NCBI GenBank assembly: GCA_030052745.1
Contig: JANBVO010000010.1
Span: 744,001-808,000, forward strand
Source: Pleurostoma richardsiae
Taxonomy: Eukaryota; Ascomycota; Sordariomycetes; Calosphaeriales; Pleurostomataceae
DNA: 64,000 nt
Reading direction: 5' to 3'
In this document: piece after piece, positions 24,098 through 35,361 of the stretch
Position numbering within the stretch: position 1 is the first letter of the stretch
Layout: the number at the start of each line of letters is the position of its first letter
Translations under genes and position numbers: made by a program
The notes under the pieces: model-generated
Told to the model about the DNA's origin: nothing
The model's database searches: none
What the model saw: the letters and a program-made list of their open reading frames with translations, nothing else

Positions 24098-26688
24098 ATG
24101 CCGTCCGCCGCAGTGAGCCACTCTCACCGGCCGACCACCAAGGTCAACAACAAGGCGTTCAAGTCGAAGAAGGCCACCAAGGGGTCCTTAAGAGAGCAAG
24201 CAAAAGGTATGAGTCACTATGAGAAACTATAACTTTGATGTGTCTGTGAAACGCCAGAACGGCTCTGTATTGCCATTTATGCCTGATGCAGATAGCGTAA
24301 TGCCCCTCGCCTGTGTACGGGTGCTTACAATCTGATACAGGCAAAGCACCCAACGAGCGTCGGAAAACACCCCATCAGCAAGTTATGTCGAAGCTCGACC
24401 GCCGCAACCAGGCGCGCCAGCGGCAGCTAGAGAAGCATAGAGAACATCAGAAAGAGACATCCGTCTTTTCCGGTCGGGATGGAGCGCCTAGGAACGTCGC
24501 CGTCATCCCTCTGTGCGCTGACTGCGATGCTGCCGAAGCTGTACGAGAGCTTAATCGAGGCTTGGATATCGAAGACGAGATTAAGGAGGGGCCCAACCGC
24601 ATCTCTGTGGACAGGTTTAAACAGAAGCTCCAGTACTTCCCCGTGAAGAGAGACCTCACCGCCAGTCTGGACGCTGCACGAGTAGCTGACTTCGTCGTGC
24701 TCGTTTTGTCGGCCGAGGAAGAAGTGGACGACCTCGGCGAGCTTATCTTGCGAAGTGTCGAGAGCCAAGGTCTGTCAACCTTGTTCACAGCTGTCAAGGG
24801 GCTTGACAAGATTGAGCCCGCCAAGCAAAGATCATCGACACTGGCATCTCTCAAGTCTTACATAACCCACTTCCACCCGGAGCAGGAGAAGCTCTACAGC
24901 CTCGAGAACCGGCAAGAGTGTGCCAACCTCATGAGGTCACTCTGCAGTACGACGCCTAAGGGTGTCAGATGGCGGGATGAGAGAAGCTGGATGCTAGTTG
25001 AGGATATCAAATTTGCACCTGCCGAGGGGGAGCCGACGGTTTTGACCGGCGTGGTGAGGGGGAAAGGTCTCAAAGCGGACCGGCTTGTCCAGGTTGGCGA
25101 CTGGGGAACTTTCAAGGTTGAAAAGATTACCGCCGCCCCTTCAGCGACGAGAAAGAAGAAGACCGATGACTCCATGAACACCGATGGCGATAGTGCTGAG
25201 GAGATTCTGGAAGTCCCGGGAGAGGACCAGGAGGAGCTGGAAGATCTTGCACCAGAGGAGGTCTTCATGGATGACGCAGACGAGGACGCTGACGTCGATG
25301 CGGCCACCTCCATGACTGTGTCTACGCGGAAGGGTGTTCTGTTGGATGATCACCACTACTTCTCAGACGAGGAGGCAGAGGACCTGTCGAAACCCAGGAA
25401 AGTTCCAAAGGGAACCTCGGCGTACCAGGCAGCCTGGTATCTGGACGAGGAAATGTCGGATTATGGTTCGGATCCGGAGGACTTTGAGATGAAAGACCTC
25501 GCCGAAGACGATGAGTCTGCTAATCCAGAGGACGGCGTGGAAGGCATGGCTATGGATACCCAGACCGAAGCAGGGCCGTCCGAGTATCCGCAGTCCGAGA
25601 TGTTTGTTGAACCTAACGAGGAGGACGATGCCGAGCAGTTGGCAGCGTACCGGGCTAAGAAGCGGGATGAGGCTGAGGATGACCTCGAATTCCCTGATGA
25701 GATTGAGCTACACCCGAACGTCCTCGCCCGCGAGCGACTGATTCGGTACCGTGGTCTCAAGAGCCTGAGGACTAGCCCCTGGGAGCAAGAAGAAGACCGA
25801 GCTTATGAGCCTGAGGAATGGCGGCGGCTGCTTCAAATCCCCGACTACCAGGCTTCTCGCGCCCGTTCAACCCGTGAGGCCCTCATCGGCGGTGTTGCGC
25901 CGGGAACTCGGGTCCACATCTTCCTCAAGGATGTTCCCGCGTCAATTCGAGAAACGTACGATGCAAGCCGACCGGTCACTCTTTTCTCTCTCCTACGGCA
26001 CGAGCAGAAACGCACAGCTCTCAACTTCCTCATCAACCTAAGCTCCGACTATCCCAAGGCTATCAAAGCTAAGGAGGAGTTGATCATGCAATGTGGGCCT
26101 CGGCGATTTGTCATTAACCCCCTCTTCTCGCAAGGAGGTGCTACTCCGAACGACGTTCACAAGTACTGCCGCTACTTGCACCCGGGCCAGTCTGCGGTCG
26201 CAACCTTCATGGGACCAGTCACATGGGGCGCTGTGCCGACATTGTTCTTCAAGAGGACCGTGCCCAATCCCGAAGCGGATGAAGACGAGTCGAGTTTGCC
26301 ATTGACTCTGGTGGCGACGGGAACCGCCCTACCCCCGTCTACTTCCCGTGTGATTGCGAAGCGGGTCGTCCTGACCGGCCATCCGTATCATATCCACAAG
26401 AGACTCGTCACCATCCGGTATATGTTCTTCAACAAGGAGGATGTGGACTGGTTCAAGGCGCTTCCTCTGTGGACGAAGAGGGGAAGAAGTGGATATATCA
26501 AGGAGACCCTTGGAACGCACGGGTATTTCAAGGCTACCTTCGACGGCCGGATCAACCCTCAAGACACGATCGGGGTCAGCCTGTACAAGAGGGTTTGGCC
26601 GCGTAATGCCGTCCCTTTCAGCGGCCAGCTCCTGACGGCAGAAGAAGCTAGCGCTGCTCAGGGGGAGACGATGGATGAAGACATCTGA
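24098..26688 (+). CDS. TSR1: Pre-40S ribosome biogenesis factor Tsr1
   Basis: Tsr1 is a GTPase-like, non-catalytic factor on cytoplasmic pre-40S particles (Bms1/Tsr1 family). Exons are 24098-24206 and 24341-26688 around a 134-nt intron; LREQAKG joins KAPNERRK in frame, giving 818 aa. The N-terminus is basic with HSHRPTTKVNNKAFKSKKATKG, typical of the family. The GTPase-like fold follows without an intact P-loop (RNVAVIPLCADCDAAEAV). AARP2CN spans roughly 220-310 (RDERSWMLVEDI), then comes a very acidic insert. The C-terminal domain (about 480-800) includes GTRVHIFLKDVP, ALNFLINLSSDYP, FGGRINP-like FDGRINPQDT and SLYKRVWPRNAVPF. The start is the first ATG giving the conserved basic N-terminus. 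Confidence 0.95.
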
Positions 26689-26860
26689 TTTCGACGGATA
26701 TATCTTATAGATGATGACGACTGCATTTTATGATTCAGAACAGGGATAGATGAAAAGAATCATTCATGACTTAGCACAAGAGTTTTCTCCACCAGGTTGT
26801 TTCTTACAAGCCTTAAAAGTTGACGTCGTGACCCCATGATATACAGCATCACCATCCCGC

Positions 26861-27876
26861 TCATGCCTTGAGCTCATCCAGTCCAGGTGTCGGCTTCGGG
26901 CCACCGACCGCCTTCCTAGCCTCCTCGGCGCCGCTGGCCCTCCAGGCGCTCAGGATGAGGTTCACGATGTGGTCGACGCCGACGCCCTTCTTCACCTGCG
27001 CGAACACGGTCGGGCCGCCCTCGCGCATCTTCCTCGCGTCGCGCTCCATGACGCCCAGGTCGGCGCCCACCGCCTCGGCCAGGTCGGTCTTGTTGACGAC
27101 GAGCAGGTCGCTCTGGGTGATGCCGGGCCCGCCCTTGCGGGGCACCTTGTCGCCGCCGCTGACGTCGATGACGTAGATGATGTAGTCGGCGAGCTCGCGG
27201 CTGTAGTTGGCGGCGAGGTTGTCGCCGCCGGACTCGATGAGCAGCAGGTCGCTGGCGAAGGCGGCGTGCAGGTCCTCGAGGGCGGCCAGGTTGGCGCTGA
27301 TGTCCTCGCGCACGGCGGCGTGGGGGCAGCCGCCCGTCTCGATGGCGCGGATGCGCTCGGCGGGCAGGGCGCGGTGCCGCGTCAGGAACTCGGCGTCCTC
27401 GCGCGTGAAGATGTCGTTGGTCACGGCAGCGATGGAGTACCGCTCGCGCAGGGCGAGGCAGAGGGCCAGCATGAGGGCGGTCTTGCCGGAGCCGACGGGG
27501 CTGGTAGGGCTGGTCAGCGAGCTCTGACGGGGAACGCAAAGGGATAGACGGGATAGACGGTTGTGTGTGCCGTGGGCAAGAGGAGGATGCGTACCGGGGC
27601 ATAAATGAGATGTGGGATGAGATGGAGAGATGAGATGAGATGAGATGGGAGGCAATAACGGAGGGGTTAGGTACACAACACATACCCGCCGATGCCAATG
27701 GTGAATGCGCGGTCGCTCCAGTCCCTCCCTTCGACGATGGGCATCTCACGGCCCAGATAGCTTCCGGGACCGTCAAGGATCTCATGGCTGTGGCCGTGCT
27801 CCTGGGCGTTGAAGCCATCGTGTGAGTGGTCGTGTGAGTGGCTGTGGACGCCGTCGTGAGAATGCGTGTGCGACAT
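26861..27876 (-). CDS. ureG: Urease accessory GTPase UreG
   Basis: UreG is the GTPase that delivers nickel to apo-urease with UreD/UreF in the cytosol. Exons are 27876-27686 and 27500-26861 around a 185-nt intron, giving 276 aa. Residues 1-31 are a His-rich stretch of HSHDH type, likely a nickel store in place of UreE, which fungi lack. The P-loop GPVGSGKT (64-71) is split by the intron, which falls between GIGG and PVGSGK. The metal motif [13 protein letters not shown], the base-recognition region VVNKTDLA and SGGDNL are present. Its 3' end converges with TSR1, 172 bp apart. A GATAAG box at 27898-27903, 22 bp from the start, could reflect nitrogen control. Confidence 0.96.
27616..27650. repeat. 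ATGAG pentamer microsatellite in the UreG intron
   Basis: Imperfect to perfect repeats of ATGAG, cleanest at about 27630-27647, lie wholly within the intron 27685-27501 of ureG. Length variation would not change the protein. Confidence 0.75.
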
Positions 27877-28442
27877 CGTTGAGGGCAGATGGCAAATGAT
27901 AAGTGACGGACGAAAGAGGGCGGGTGCTTTTTGCTCTCGACTGTTTCCTCAGTATGGATATCGAAGCTCTTCAGTGTTATGCGCCCTTCCCTATCTCATA
28001 TCACTGTTTCTGTCTCCCCAAGCTCAAAGCTGCTTCTGCTTTCGAAGAGTGGCAGAGAGACTTGCGATGTGCGGGGCTCGCGGGGCGGACGGGTAGGCGG
28101 CGGGGTGCAAATAAGCAACGGACACGGGCGAACTCCGTGCTCTTCACTCGGTGACTACAGAGTGCACAAGACAATGTGATAAAGCGCCAGTTCATTGCAT
28201 GTGTTTCAACGCCATGTTGGCGAAGTATACTTCTTCGCGTCATATACAGTTCTAGAGACATGCGAAAGATGATCGTTGGAAGCAAAGCTGGCACGTATCA
28301 CTAAGGGCCTCTCTTCTTATTCGCACCACCCGCTGTGAAGAACTCGTTCCCCTGACGCCGTCTTCCCTTGCTCGTCAGCCTAGCTCAAGACTCAACCGCC
28401 GCAAGGAACCCCGGAGTATGTTCACGCTCTGCCTCGATTTAT
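27877..28442. other. Intergenic upstream of ureG
   Basis: Promoter side of ureG with a GATAAG box at 27898-27903; nothing gene-like is supported in the remainder. Confidence 0.5.
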
Positions 28443-29271
28443 CTAGAGCAATTTATTATTCGCTCGCAAGGCCCGCAGTTTGCTGTGGGGTCTCGACATC
28501 TTCAGGAGACCAGCCTCAGCCTTCCTAGAGAGCGACTGCCGGTCACTTGACGTAGGTATACCGTGGGATATCTTTTGTCTTATTGGGATCTCGGGGAACA
28601 TCTTCTCTTCCTTTGGCACACCGGGGAATATTTTCTGTTTCTGTGAGATGCCACGGTGAATCTCGTGTCTCTTTGGCTTCTCTCCCCCATCTGGTGCAGT
28701 CATCGTCCTTTTTCGTTTGCCGTCCGTTTCGGAGCCAAGAACACCGTGGAATATCCTGTGTCTCTTTGACTTCTCTCTAGCAGCTGAGGCAGTTGCCCCT
28801 GTTCTTCTTTTGCTGTCCGTCTCGTAACAGTCTCGTCCAGGCTTGAGGCATTCAGTCCCTCCACACCGGAGACATGTCTCCCGGCGTGCCCTGGAACCGC
28901 GGCTGGTCGGGCTCGAGGGCGGCTTATCCCCCATTCTCGGCCAGTAATCGGGGAGTGGGCGTCCAAGAGTCTCTTTGGCTTTCAGCTTGACGACTTCCCG
29001 CTCTTGGCGTCGTTGTGGACGTCCGCGTGGGTGCGGTGTGGGCGAGACCGACCTCCTTCCTACGGTGAAGCTCTCAGGAGATCGGACGGCTTTTGTGTCA
29101 TTCCGCTTAATACGTCTAGGGTAGTTCCCTGGATGTCTCAGTCAGCCAGGTAGTTCTTGGCTTGTCATATGATGCCACCTTACGAGCTCGATGAATAGGG
29201 GTCCGTGGGTAAACGGGCGTCTGTGAGTTGCCATGCTTCTCCGTAACTCTGAAATTTTTGAACATAGCCAT
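28443..29271 (-). CDS. Unrecognised basic protein, 257 aa, with Cys cluster and decapeptide repeats
   Basis: Two exons, 29271-29184 and 29128-28443, are separated by a 55-nt intron with GTAAGG donor, CTGAC branch site and CAG acceptor; total 774 nt, exactly 257 codons plus stop. Without splicing the first frame ends within 50 codons, so the splice is what reveals the gene. The protein is rich in Arg, Lys, Ser and Pro. A cysteine cluster CLRCGGTECLKPGRDC lies mid-protein, with zinc-knuckle-like spacing but no family match. Then come five related decapeptides: KRHRIFHGVL, KRHEIHRGIS, QKQKIFPGVP, KEEKMFPEIP and IRQKISHGIP. The last four are nearly contiguous. No signal peptide or membrane segment is seen. 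I do not recognise it; it could be a lineage-specific nuclear protein. Confidence 0.55.
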
Positions 29272-30254
29272 AATTTTTGCGGGCGTGACGATGTGTTATC
29301 TAGAGAAGGGTTGGTTGTTGTGCTTGTCTCTAGATCTCTGAATGCTGAGCAGGTTGATTGTATTTGATGGCGGGACGACGGATGCTCTGGAGAAGGGTAG
29401 GTTGATAGTTGATATGATTCAAGTGAAAAAGTTATATGGGGGAATACAAGTCGGTTCTAAATATATTTCCTGTGGGATGTCTATGACTCCTCCCTTTCTC
29501 CTAGTGAGGCCTCGGAGTTACAACGCCCCTATTGTACCATTGTTGCCGTTGTCCCGGGATTGCCTTAGGCAGCCCGCACGCACACAAACTCTATTATTGA
29601 GGAAACCTGCCCATTGTTGCCGCTGGATTACGACTGGAACTGGATATTGCTCAATCTAGTCTTCAATAGAGGGAGCAGACTCTATTAGGAACGTATTAGC
29701 CTAGCGTGGCAGTCTCGACGGTTGCGCCCCTGGCTGTCTTGCGTAAATTGAAACTGGAAGGACGGGACACATCTCAGAGAACAGTACGTCTCCGCGAGAC
29801 TGTTGCCCTGCCGTGAAATGGACCCTACCAGTACGCCTATTCTGCCATTATCATGACGCGACTATCTGGTTGGTTCACGAAGAGGTGGAGTTGCAAATAT
29901 GCTCCCCGGTCATCTGTACGAGAGTTCTTCTTGCCTGACACTGTTTAAACCGCATTGACATGGTCGAGTCAGTAAAGAAGAACTTTTAAATCGAAAGAAA
30001 TAACGTAAGGTTCAGAGCACCGGTGTTCGCTCAAGATGCCTTTGGATCAGATGGAGTGGGCGTCAGTTGCTTGTCGAGCTGGAAATCTGACTTCTTCAAC
30101 AACGGGCATGGTGAGAATAACTTCTGAGCCCTAGTGGTTGCTTTTGAAGGAAATAGAATCTACCAGATAATCTGTTCAAGAAAGAGTCGCCCAGAAACGC
30201 AGCGGATCAGTCCAGTCAGCCCGTCCACTCCTCGGGAACAGAACATATCACTAC
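29272..30254. other. Intergenic, moderately AT-rich
   Basis: Small open frames are present but none has protein-like composition or splice support. No repeat or RNA gene is seen. Confidence 0.5.
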
Positions 30255-31307
30255 TCAACAGCCTTCCGGTTTTCCCCCCCCTGTCCTCTCCGCCTCGAGC
30301 AACTCCAGAAAGGTATCTCTCATCGTCACCGCCAGCGGCGTGTACTCAATCCTTAGCATTCTCTCCGCCTTGCTCCCATCGATCTCATAAACCTCTTCCT
30401 CCCACCCCTTACCAACCTGCCCCTGCGGCACCCGCCCCATCAGCTCCGGCAGCTCCGCCCTCACCGCATCCGCCGCGCTCTGGTAGTCAAAATGTCCGCC
30501 CAGCAAGAACCTCTGTCCACCGGCCTCCGGAGTCTCCAGTGCGGCGATGTGCGCGGCTGCCGTGTCGCGCACGTCCACGAAGCCGGCAAAGTCCGTCGGT
30601 GGCACGGCGTCGGCGTCGAGCAGCGCGGCGCGCAGTGATGCCGTGGACTGATTCAGGCCGTTGAGGCTGTCCAGTTGAGGCACGTGCGGGCCGAAGACCC
30701 ACGGCGGGTTGATGGCTGTCAGGTCGAAAGGGGGCGGCGGGTCCTGGGCCGCCATCCACGCCCACATGCCTTTCTCCGCGAGCGCCTTGGAGGCGGTATA
30801 TGTGACGGCCCCCCAGGACGCGGACATGCCCTCCTCGTAGGTCAGGGGGTTCCAGTCTTGCTCGGTGTAGGTGTGTCCGGGGCGGTGGCCGAGTGAGACG
30901 TCGATGATGGCGGCGAAGGAGGAAGTCGTGACGACGCGGCGGACGCAGGGACCGTAGAGCTTGACGGCATCGAGGATGGCTACGGCGCCGTTGATTGCGG
31001 GCTCAAGGATGTCTTTTGCACGGTCCTTGACTTCGAAGACGAAGGGGGAGGCGGTGTGGATGACGCCTGTAACTGAGCTCTCAAATGCCCTTTCGTAGAG
31101 CTCGGGCTTGGTGATGTCCGGGACGATGGCGAACGTGAGCTGAGATGCGTACTGCGCGAAGGTATCTCTGAGTTTGGGAATGGACGCGTCTGAGCGCACT
31201 GTGCCTCTGACTTTGTACCCTTTCTCGAGGGCGAGTTTGATGATATGTCCGGCAACGTAGCCGTTGGCCCCCGTGACGAGGAGAGTCTGCTCCGACAGAG
31301 ACGCCAT
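30255..31307 (-). CDS. NAD(P)-dependent reductase, Gre2/dihydroflavonol reductase-like extended SDR
   Basis: A 350-aa intronless frame of the extended short-chain dehydrogenase family. The nucleotide-binding motif TGANGYVAG is at 12-20. The expected NADP-binding arginine and the HTASP motif follow (about 84-88). Catalytic Ser129/130 (TTSS) and Tyr170-x3-Lys174 (YTASK) are present. NPPWVFGP near the substrate pocket fits the Gre2/ketoreductase group, which reduces methylglyoxal and other aldehydes or ketones in the cytosol. The substrate cannot be read from the sequence. The ATG at 31307 (MASLSEQ) is chosen because the Rossmann strand starts 8 residues later; an in-frame ATG at 31361 would add 18 non-conserved residues. 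Confidence 0.9.
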   Translation of the reverse strand: MASLSEQTLLVTGANGYVAGHIIKLALEKGYKVRGTVRSDASIPKLRDTFAQYASQLTFAIVPDITKPELYERAFESSVTGVIHTASPFVFEVKDRAKDILEPAINGAVAILDAVKLYGPCVRRVVTTSSFAAIIDVSLGHRPGHTYTEQDWNPLTYEEGMSASWGAVTYTASKALAEKGMWAWMAAQDPPPPFDLTAINPPWVFGPHVPQLDSLNGLNQSTASLRAALLDADAVPPTDFAGFVDVRDTAAAHIAALETPEAGGQRFLLGGHFDYQSAADAVRAELPELMGRVPQGQVGKGWEEEVYEIDGSKAERMLRIEYTPLAVTMRDTFLELLEAERTGGGKPEGC

Positions 31308-32191
31308 ACCAGCGGTAAAGCGTTCTATCAGAGAAAGGTTGAGTAGATGGACGGGTAGCATATGGTTCGCGAGAGTATCTTGCGAAGAGGAAGGAAGAAA
31401 TACTTCCTATCGGCGAGACAGAGATTATTATACCCGAGGGAACAGCTACATGCTATAGAAGTGTTAAGGGCAGCAGGTCTGCCCCTCAAATTGAGCCCTG
31501 GCACGTTATCTACAGCCTTTGGCGACCTTGTCGGCCCTAGATCGGCCTGATGCGGAAGATCAGGGGGACTCGCGCCGGCCTCCCCAGGGCCACTGCGGCC
31601 GCCGGTATGTCAGAACATCCCCCCATCGAGAGGTGACCGACTCTGAAGATGGTTCTCGCTTCACCACAACCATTTCATCCGACGAATCCGCCGAGCTCCG
31701 GAGGGCTGACCTGAAAACGACGTTGATGGTAAGCCGTCAGCTCACGGCGCCGGACGGCGAGGACGGCCTCTTATGGCGACCGTGTAGCTTCGGCCATGTG
31801 TGCTGACATACTCTTGATCCGCCGTCCGCCGTGCCTCCCCTTTCACTCAAACACACGCCGAGGCTTTGCAGTACGAACCCGAGACAAACAACCGCAGTTG
31901 ATGAGAAGATCTTCATACGGCTGAAAGAAGGTCATTTGTAGTAACTGTTCTCAGGCGTGATTGGTGAGGGGCATAAGCGGGAAGCACTAGATAGTTGCAT
32001 CTGCAATTCCAAAGACCCGGGTAGAGAATTTAATTCTCTCCAACAATGCGAAGGATCTATATTAGATCTATCATTCCGAAGATTTTAGAACCGCACCGTT
32101 GTATGGGGACTGACCGGGTCCGTGTGCCTTTAGGGGACTTCGGGTTAGCACTTGGAATCGATAATAGCATGTCCCTTAAGAACATGCCTCT
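31308..32191. other. Intergenic
   Basis: Upstream side of the reductase gene and downstream side of the AT-hook gene. The part from about 31960 to 32190 is AT-richer. An open frame at 31519-31806 has no recognisable features and is not called. Confidence 0.5.
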
Positions 32192-33199
32192 TTAAACAGC
32201 CTCTCCCATATTATCCTCATCTTCGTAGGGCGCGTTAGCATCGCGTTGCAATAGGAGCGCACGCAGCTTCTTCCTGTTCTCCCGGTACGATAGCTGGTCC
32301 TCCATCTCCTGGTCTCTGATAGAAGGTGTCACCTGGTTGCCATGCTCGTCGAATAGATAGTCAGGCAGCCTGTCCTTTTTATCCTTCTGCTCCTCTATAA
32401 GCCGGTCCGGCGGTGTGTTGCGGAAACCCTCTCCTAGGTGCCACATAAAGGGGATCAGGTGTGCCTCCTCAATATGCATGGCAAAGTCGTCTTCCGACTC
32501 GAAAGAAGGAGGCGGCGACTTGGCCGCGCACTTTGCCCACTTGCAGACCAGTGGACCCCATCCATGGACAACCAAGATGTGCTTCCGCAGCGTCTCTATG
32601 TTCTGAAGCTCTGCCTTGCAGCCTTCCCATTCGCACAGGAACGGGATGTACGGCGGCCGTAGCTTCTCATAGATCTTCCTTGGGGAGGGAGACCTTGCTT
32701 TGGGTGGTCGGCCACGGCGCTTCGGCTCTCCTTTGCGACGGTCCGCGTCCGCCTTGAGCTTGGGAGTCGCAGAGTAAGGCATACCAGGCCGCCAGCCTTT
32801 TGGCCGGCCCCGTTTCCGTTTCGGCATTTCGGATCCCGAAGGCATATGTGCATCGTCTAAGACATGTGGCAGCGCTCCTGCCGCGGCTAGGGTCCTATCC
32901 ATCGGATGTTCCGCTGCTGGCTTGGGTTTCGGTTTTCGGCCCCGATGCACAGTATCTGAAGTCACGAGGCGCTCCTCGCCCATCTCGGGGACCAGACTAG
33001 GAGGTGCGGCCAATGCCGCAGTTTTGGAGGATTTGTCAAAGACGACCGCTACCTGGGAATGTTGTTTTGGCATCGATGCCCGTACATCACTGGAAGAGTT
33101 CGCAGGTCGCTTAGTGACAGCAGGTACTGGCGCCTGTGCCGGTTGTGATGGTTGTGGCCTTGGAGGCATTGCCCGCTGCAAAAACTTATAGAGATCCAT
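32192..33199 (-). CDS. AT-hook and C2H2 zinc-finger protein, probably a chromatin factor
   Basis: A 335-aa intronless frame. AT-hook cores GRP flanked by basic residues occur at about 127-134 (KRKRGRPK) and 160-167 (KRRGRPPK), with a weaker HRGRKPKPKP at 85-94; such motifs bind the minor groove of AT-rich DNA. Two C2H2 fingers follow: C189-x4-C194 with H207 and H212, and C219-x4-C224 with H242 and H247, both of the long-loop type. The C-terminus is charged and helical. Proteins with this order are common in Pezizomycotina but little studied. A nuclear, DNA-binding role is likely by domain; the target is unknown. A second ATG at residue 11 (MPPRPQ) is an alternative start. Confidence 0.85.
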   Translation of the reverse strand: MDLYKFLQRAMPPRPQPSQPAQAPVPAVTKRPANSSSDVRASMPKQHSQVAVVFDKSSKTAALAAPPSLVPEMGEERLVTSDTVHRGRKPKPKPAAEHPMDRTLAAAGALPHVLDDAHMPSGSEMPKRKRGRPKGWRPGMPYSATPKLKADADRRKGEPKRRGRPPKARSPSPRKIYEKLRPPYIPFLCEWEGCKAELQNIETLRKHILVVHGWGPLVCKWAKCAAKSPPPSFESEDDFAMHIEEAHLIPFMWHLGEGFRNTPPDRLIEEQKDKKDRLPDYLFDEHGNQVTPSIRDQEMEDQLSYRENRKKLRALLLQRDANAPYEDEDNMGEAV

Positions 33200-34119
33200 T
33201 GCATTTCATGATTAGGCACTCTTCTAGAAGAGCTGAGCCCTGAGACTTCGCAGGGTGTCCTGTAAAGGTGCGTGAATGGCACACTTCAGATGCTTGAGCA
33301 GGGCCTCAGGTCAGTCGAGAGAAGAAAGTCACTTCTAGCTGTGATATTATGAGGTTGAATTCTAATCGTGAGGTACCGACGTCCCGTCATATACAGAGTT
33401 TTGTGCCGAGGAAACAGTTTCAGATCGTGCCGAGTCGAGAAGATGAGGTGAGATACCCGACTGCAATGAGGTTGGACTAAGGCCACAACGCACGGTCCAA
33501 CTGTTCAGCTGTCCGGTAAGAGATACAAACACATGAGCCGGGTCAGTCTGCGTCTTGCAGGTACTACTTTAGCAGACGATGGCAATTCGATCTCGGTTTC
33601 TGTTCCTGAGCCGATCTGGGGAAATGGCACTTGCCCTCGGTATATGAAGATCTATAAGGCCTGGTAGCCTTGCTGCTTCAGCCCTACGACAAAGTGAAGT
33701 AACAAGCCCAAGACATTGATAGATCAGACTCAGCGCCGACTCGCTATCTCTCGGACACCGGAGCCCAAGATTTGTCATAAGTTCCCCGAGTCTCCATCAT
33801 ATGGCGGGAGAATTGCACGAATTGCACCATGGGGATATTAATAATCGTTCCCTCGCGATGGTTGGAAATCGCGGGGTCCATCTGAGCGCGACAAATAGTT
33901 TTGATGTGAGTATTGGCTGCGTCACCAAGTCAAGTGCCCTCGGTGTGGTCTCGTAGCATATAAAGAACTCCACTGACCCACGAACCGAGTCTCAAAGCCC
34001 GTGCTTGATGCTATAACCCCGGACTCTAACTGGTAGAAGGTGTATCTAAATCACCAAGAGAACCAAGAAATTTCTTGAACAACCCCTCCCCTTCCCAAAC
34101 CCTTTAGATAATAACGAGT
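33200..34119. other. Divergent intergenic region with a TATA box
   Basis: Between the starts of the AT-hook gene (minus) and the atypical SDR (plus). TATAAAG lies at 33959-33965, 155 bp before the SDR start. No gene seen. Confidence 0.5.
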
Positions 34120-34982
34120 ATGGCGTCCAATTCTTTCTACGCCATTGTCGCGGGTGTCGGCGCCGGCACGGGTGGGGCCGTCGCCCGGCGCTTCGCCCAG
34201 GCGTACCCAGTGGTCCTCTTGTCCCGTAAGCCTGAGAGCTACAGCGATATCGTTGCCGAGATCAAGCAGGCCGGCGGCCAGGCATTCGGTATCAGCGCTG
34301 ACACCGGTGACGCCGCCGCCGTTGCCTCGGCCTTCGAGACGATTCAGAAGGAGCTGCCGGGGAAGAAGCTCGCCGCCGCCGTCTACAACGTCGGCGCCGG
34401 CCGCTCCTTCAGGCCGTTCCTCGAGCTGACGGTGGAAGACCTAGACAGCAGCTACCACTCCAATGCGTGAGTCGTGCTCCCCCATGACCTCGGTCACTAT
34501 GACAGCGCTGACTCTGCCCCCAGACGTGGTCTCTTCAACTTCGCTCAGAAGGCCCTGCCCCTTCTGCTAGAGTCGGTAAACGACTCGCCCCATCCGCCTA
34601 GCCTCATTGTCACGGGCGCCACAGCATCGCTCCGGGGCTCCGCCAAGTTTGCGGATTTCGCGGCGGGCAAGTTCGCCAAGAGAGCACTGGCCCAGTCCCT
34701 AGCGAGGGAGTTCGGCCCGCAGGGCGTCCACGTTGCCCATGTCATCATTGACGCGGTCATTGATATTCCACGGACAAAGAACTATACCGTCAACAACGGG
34801 GCGCCCGATGGCAAGAGCAGTCCAGAGGCGGTGAGTCGAGATCTACTCTCGCCCCAGTTGCGAGCGAATGCTGACGTTTCTTCTTGGGAAAGCTTGCCGA
34901 GACCTACTGGCATCTGCACACCCAGCACAGATCGGCGTTCACCCAGGAGCTAGATGTGAGGCCCTACGTGGAGAAATTCTAA
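34120..34982 (+). CDS. Atypical short-chain dehydrogenase/reductase without the catalytic Tyr
   Basis: Three exons, 34120-34466, 34524-34830 and 34893-34982, sum to 247 codons plus stop; the introns are 57 and 62 nt. The Rossmann start AGVGAGTGGAVARRFAQAYP keeps the glycine pattern, and the region around NVGAG corresponds to the NNAG of classical SDRs. The catalytic site, where YxxxK is expected after TGATASLRG, reads FADFAAGKFAKRAL: phenylalanine at the Tyr position with the Lys kept. I recall this FAAGK form in a widespread fungal and bacterial group annotated only as SDR. It may bind a nucleotide without classical catalysis, or use another acid. Function unknown; the family call is firm. 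Confidence 0.88.
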
Positions 34983-35361
34983 GCGCAGAAAGTATTCCCA
35001 ACTTTGAGTGCGCGATGGGAATCGCATCTTGGTATTCGAGAAGTAATATCGTCTCTATAGGGCAATTCTGCTAAGCAAAATGCCACGATGTATGTTCTGT
35101 TTCGAATGCTGCCTGAGTTCGTAACACATACTTTCATCCAAGGCCGTAACCCCATAGGGAGAGATTGGCCCCCCAGCACGACGGTGTCTGGCCTTGCGCC
35201 GCCGTGGCTTCGTGGCACGTTTCGTAACCTCTCGTTGAGCCCTTTGGGTTGGCTCGAGGTAAGCTGCGATACGTCGCCCCCGGAAGTCTCGTTTGGCTGG
35301 CGCCGGGCTCCTGGGAATTCCGTAGTTTGGTTGTTCATGAAACACCCGACCTGCTGCCGCT
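34983..35361. other. Convergent intergenic region
   Basis: 379 bp between the 3' ends of the SDR (plus) and TMA46 (minus); nothing gene-like. Confidence 0.5.

Noticed and set aside
24207-24340. Possible C/D snoRNA in the TSR1 intron (TTGATGT and CTGA)
   Set aside because: Intron size would allow it, but the C box does not match RTGATGA and no terminal stem was seen.
29342-29659. 105-aa plus-strand frame
   Set aside because: No domain, no promoter or splice support, in AT-rich intergenic DNA.
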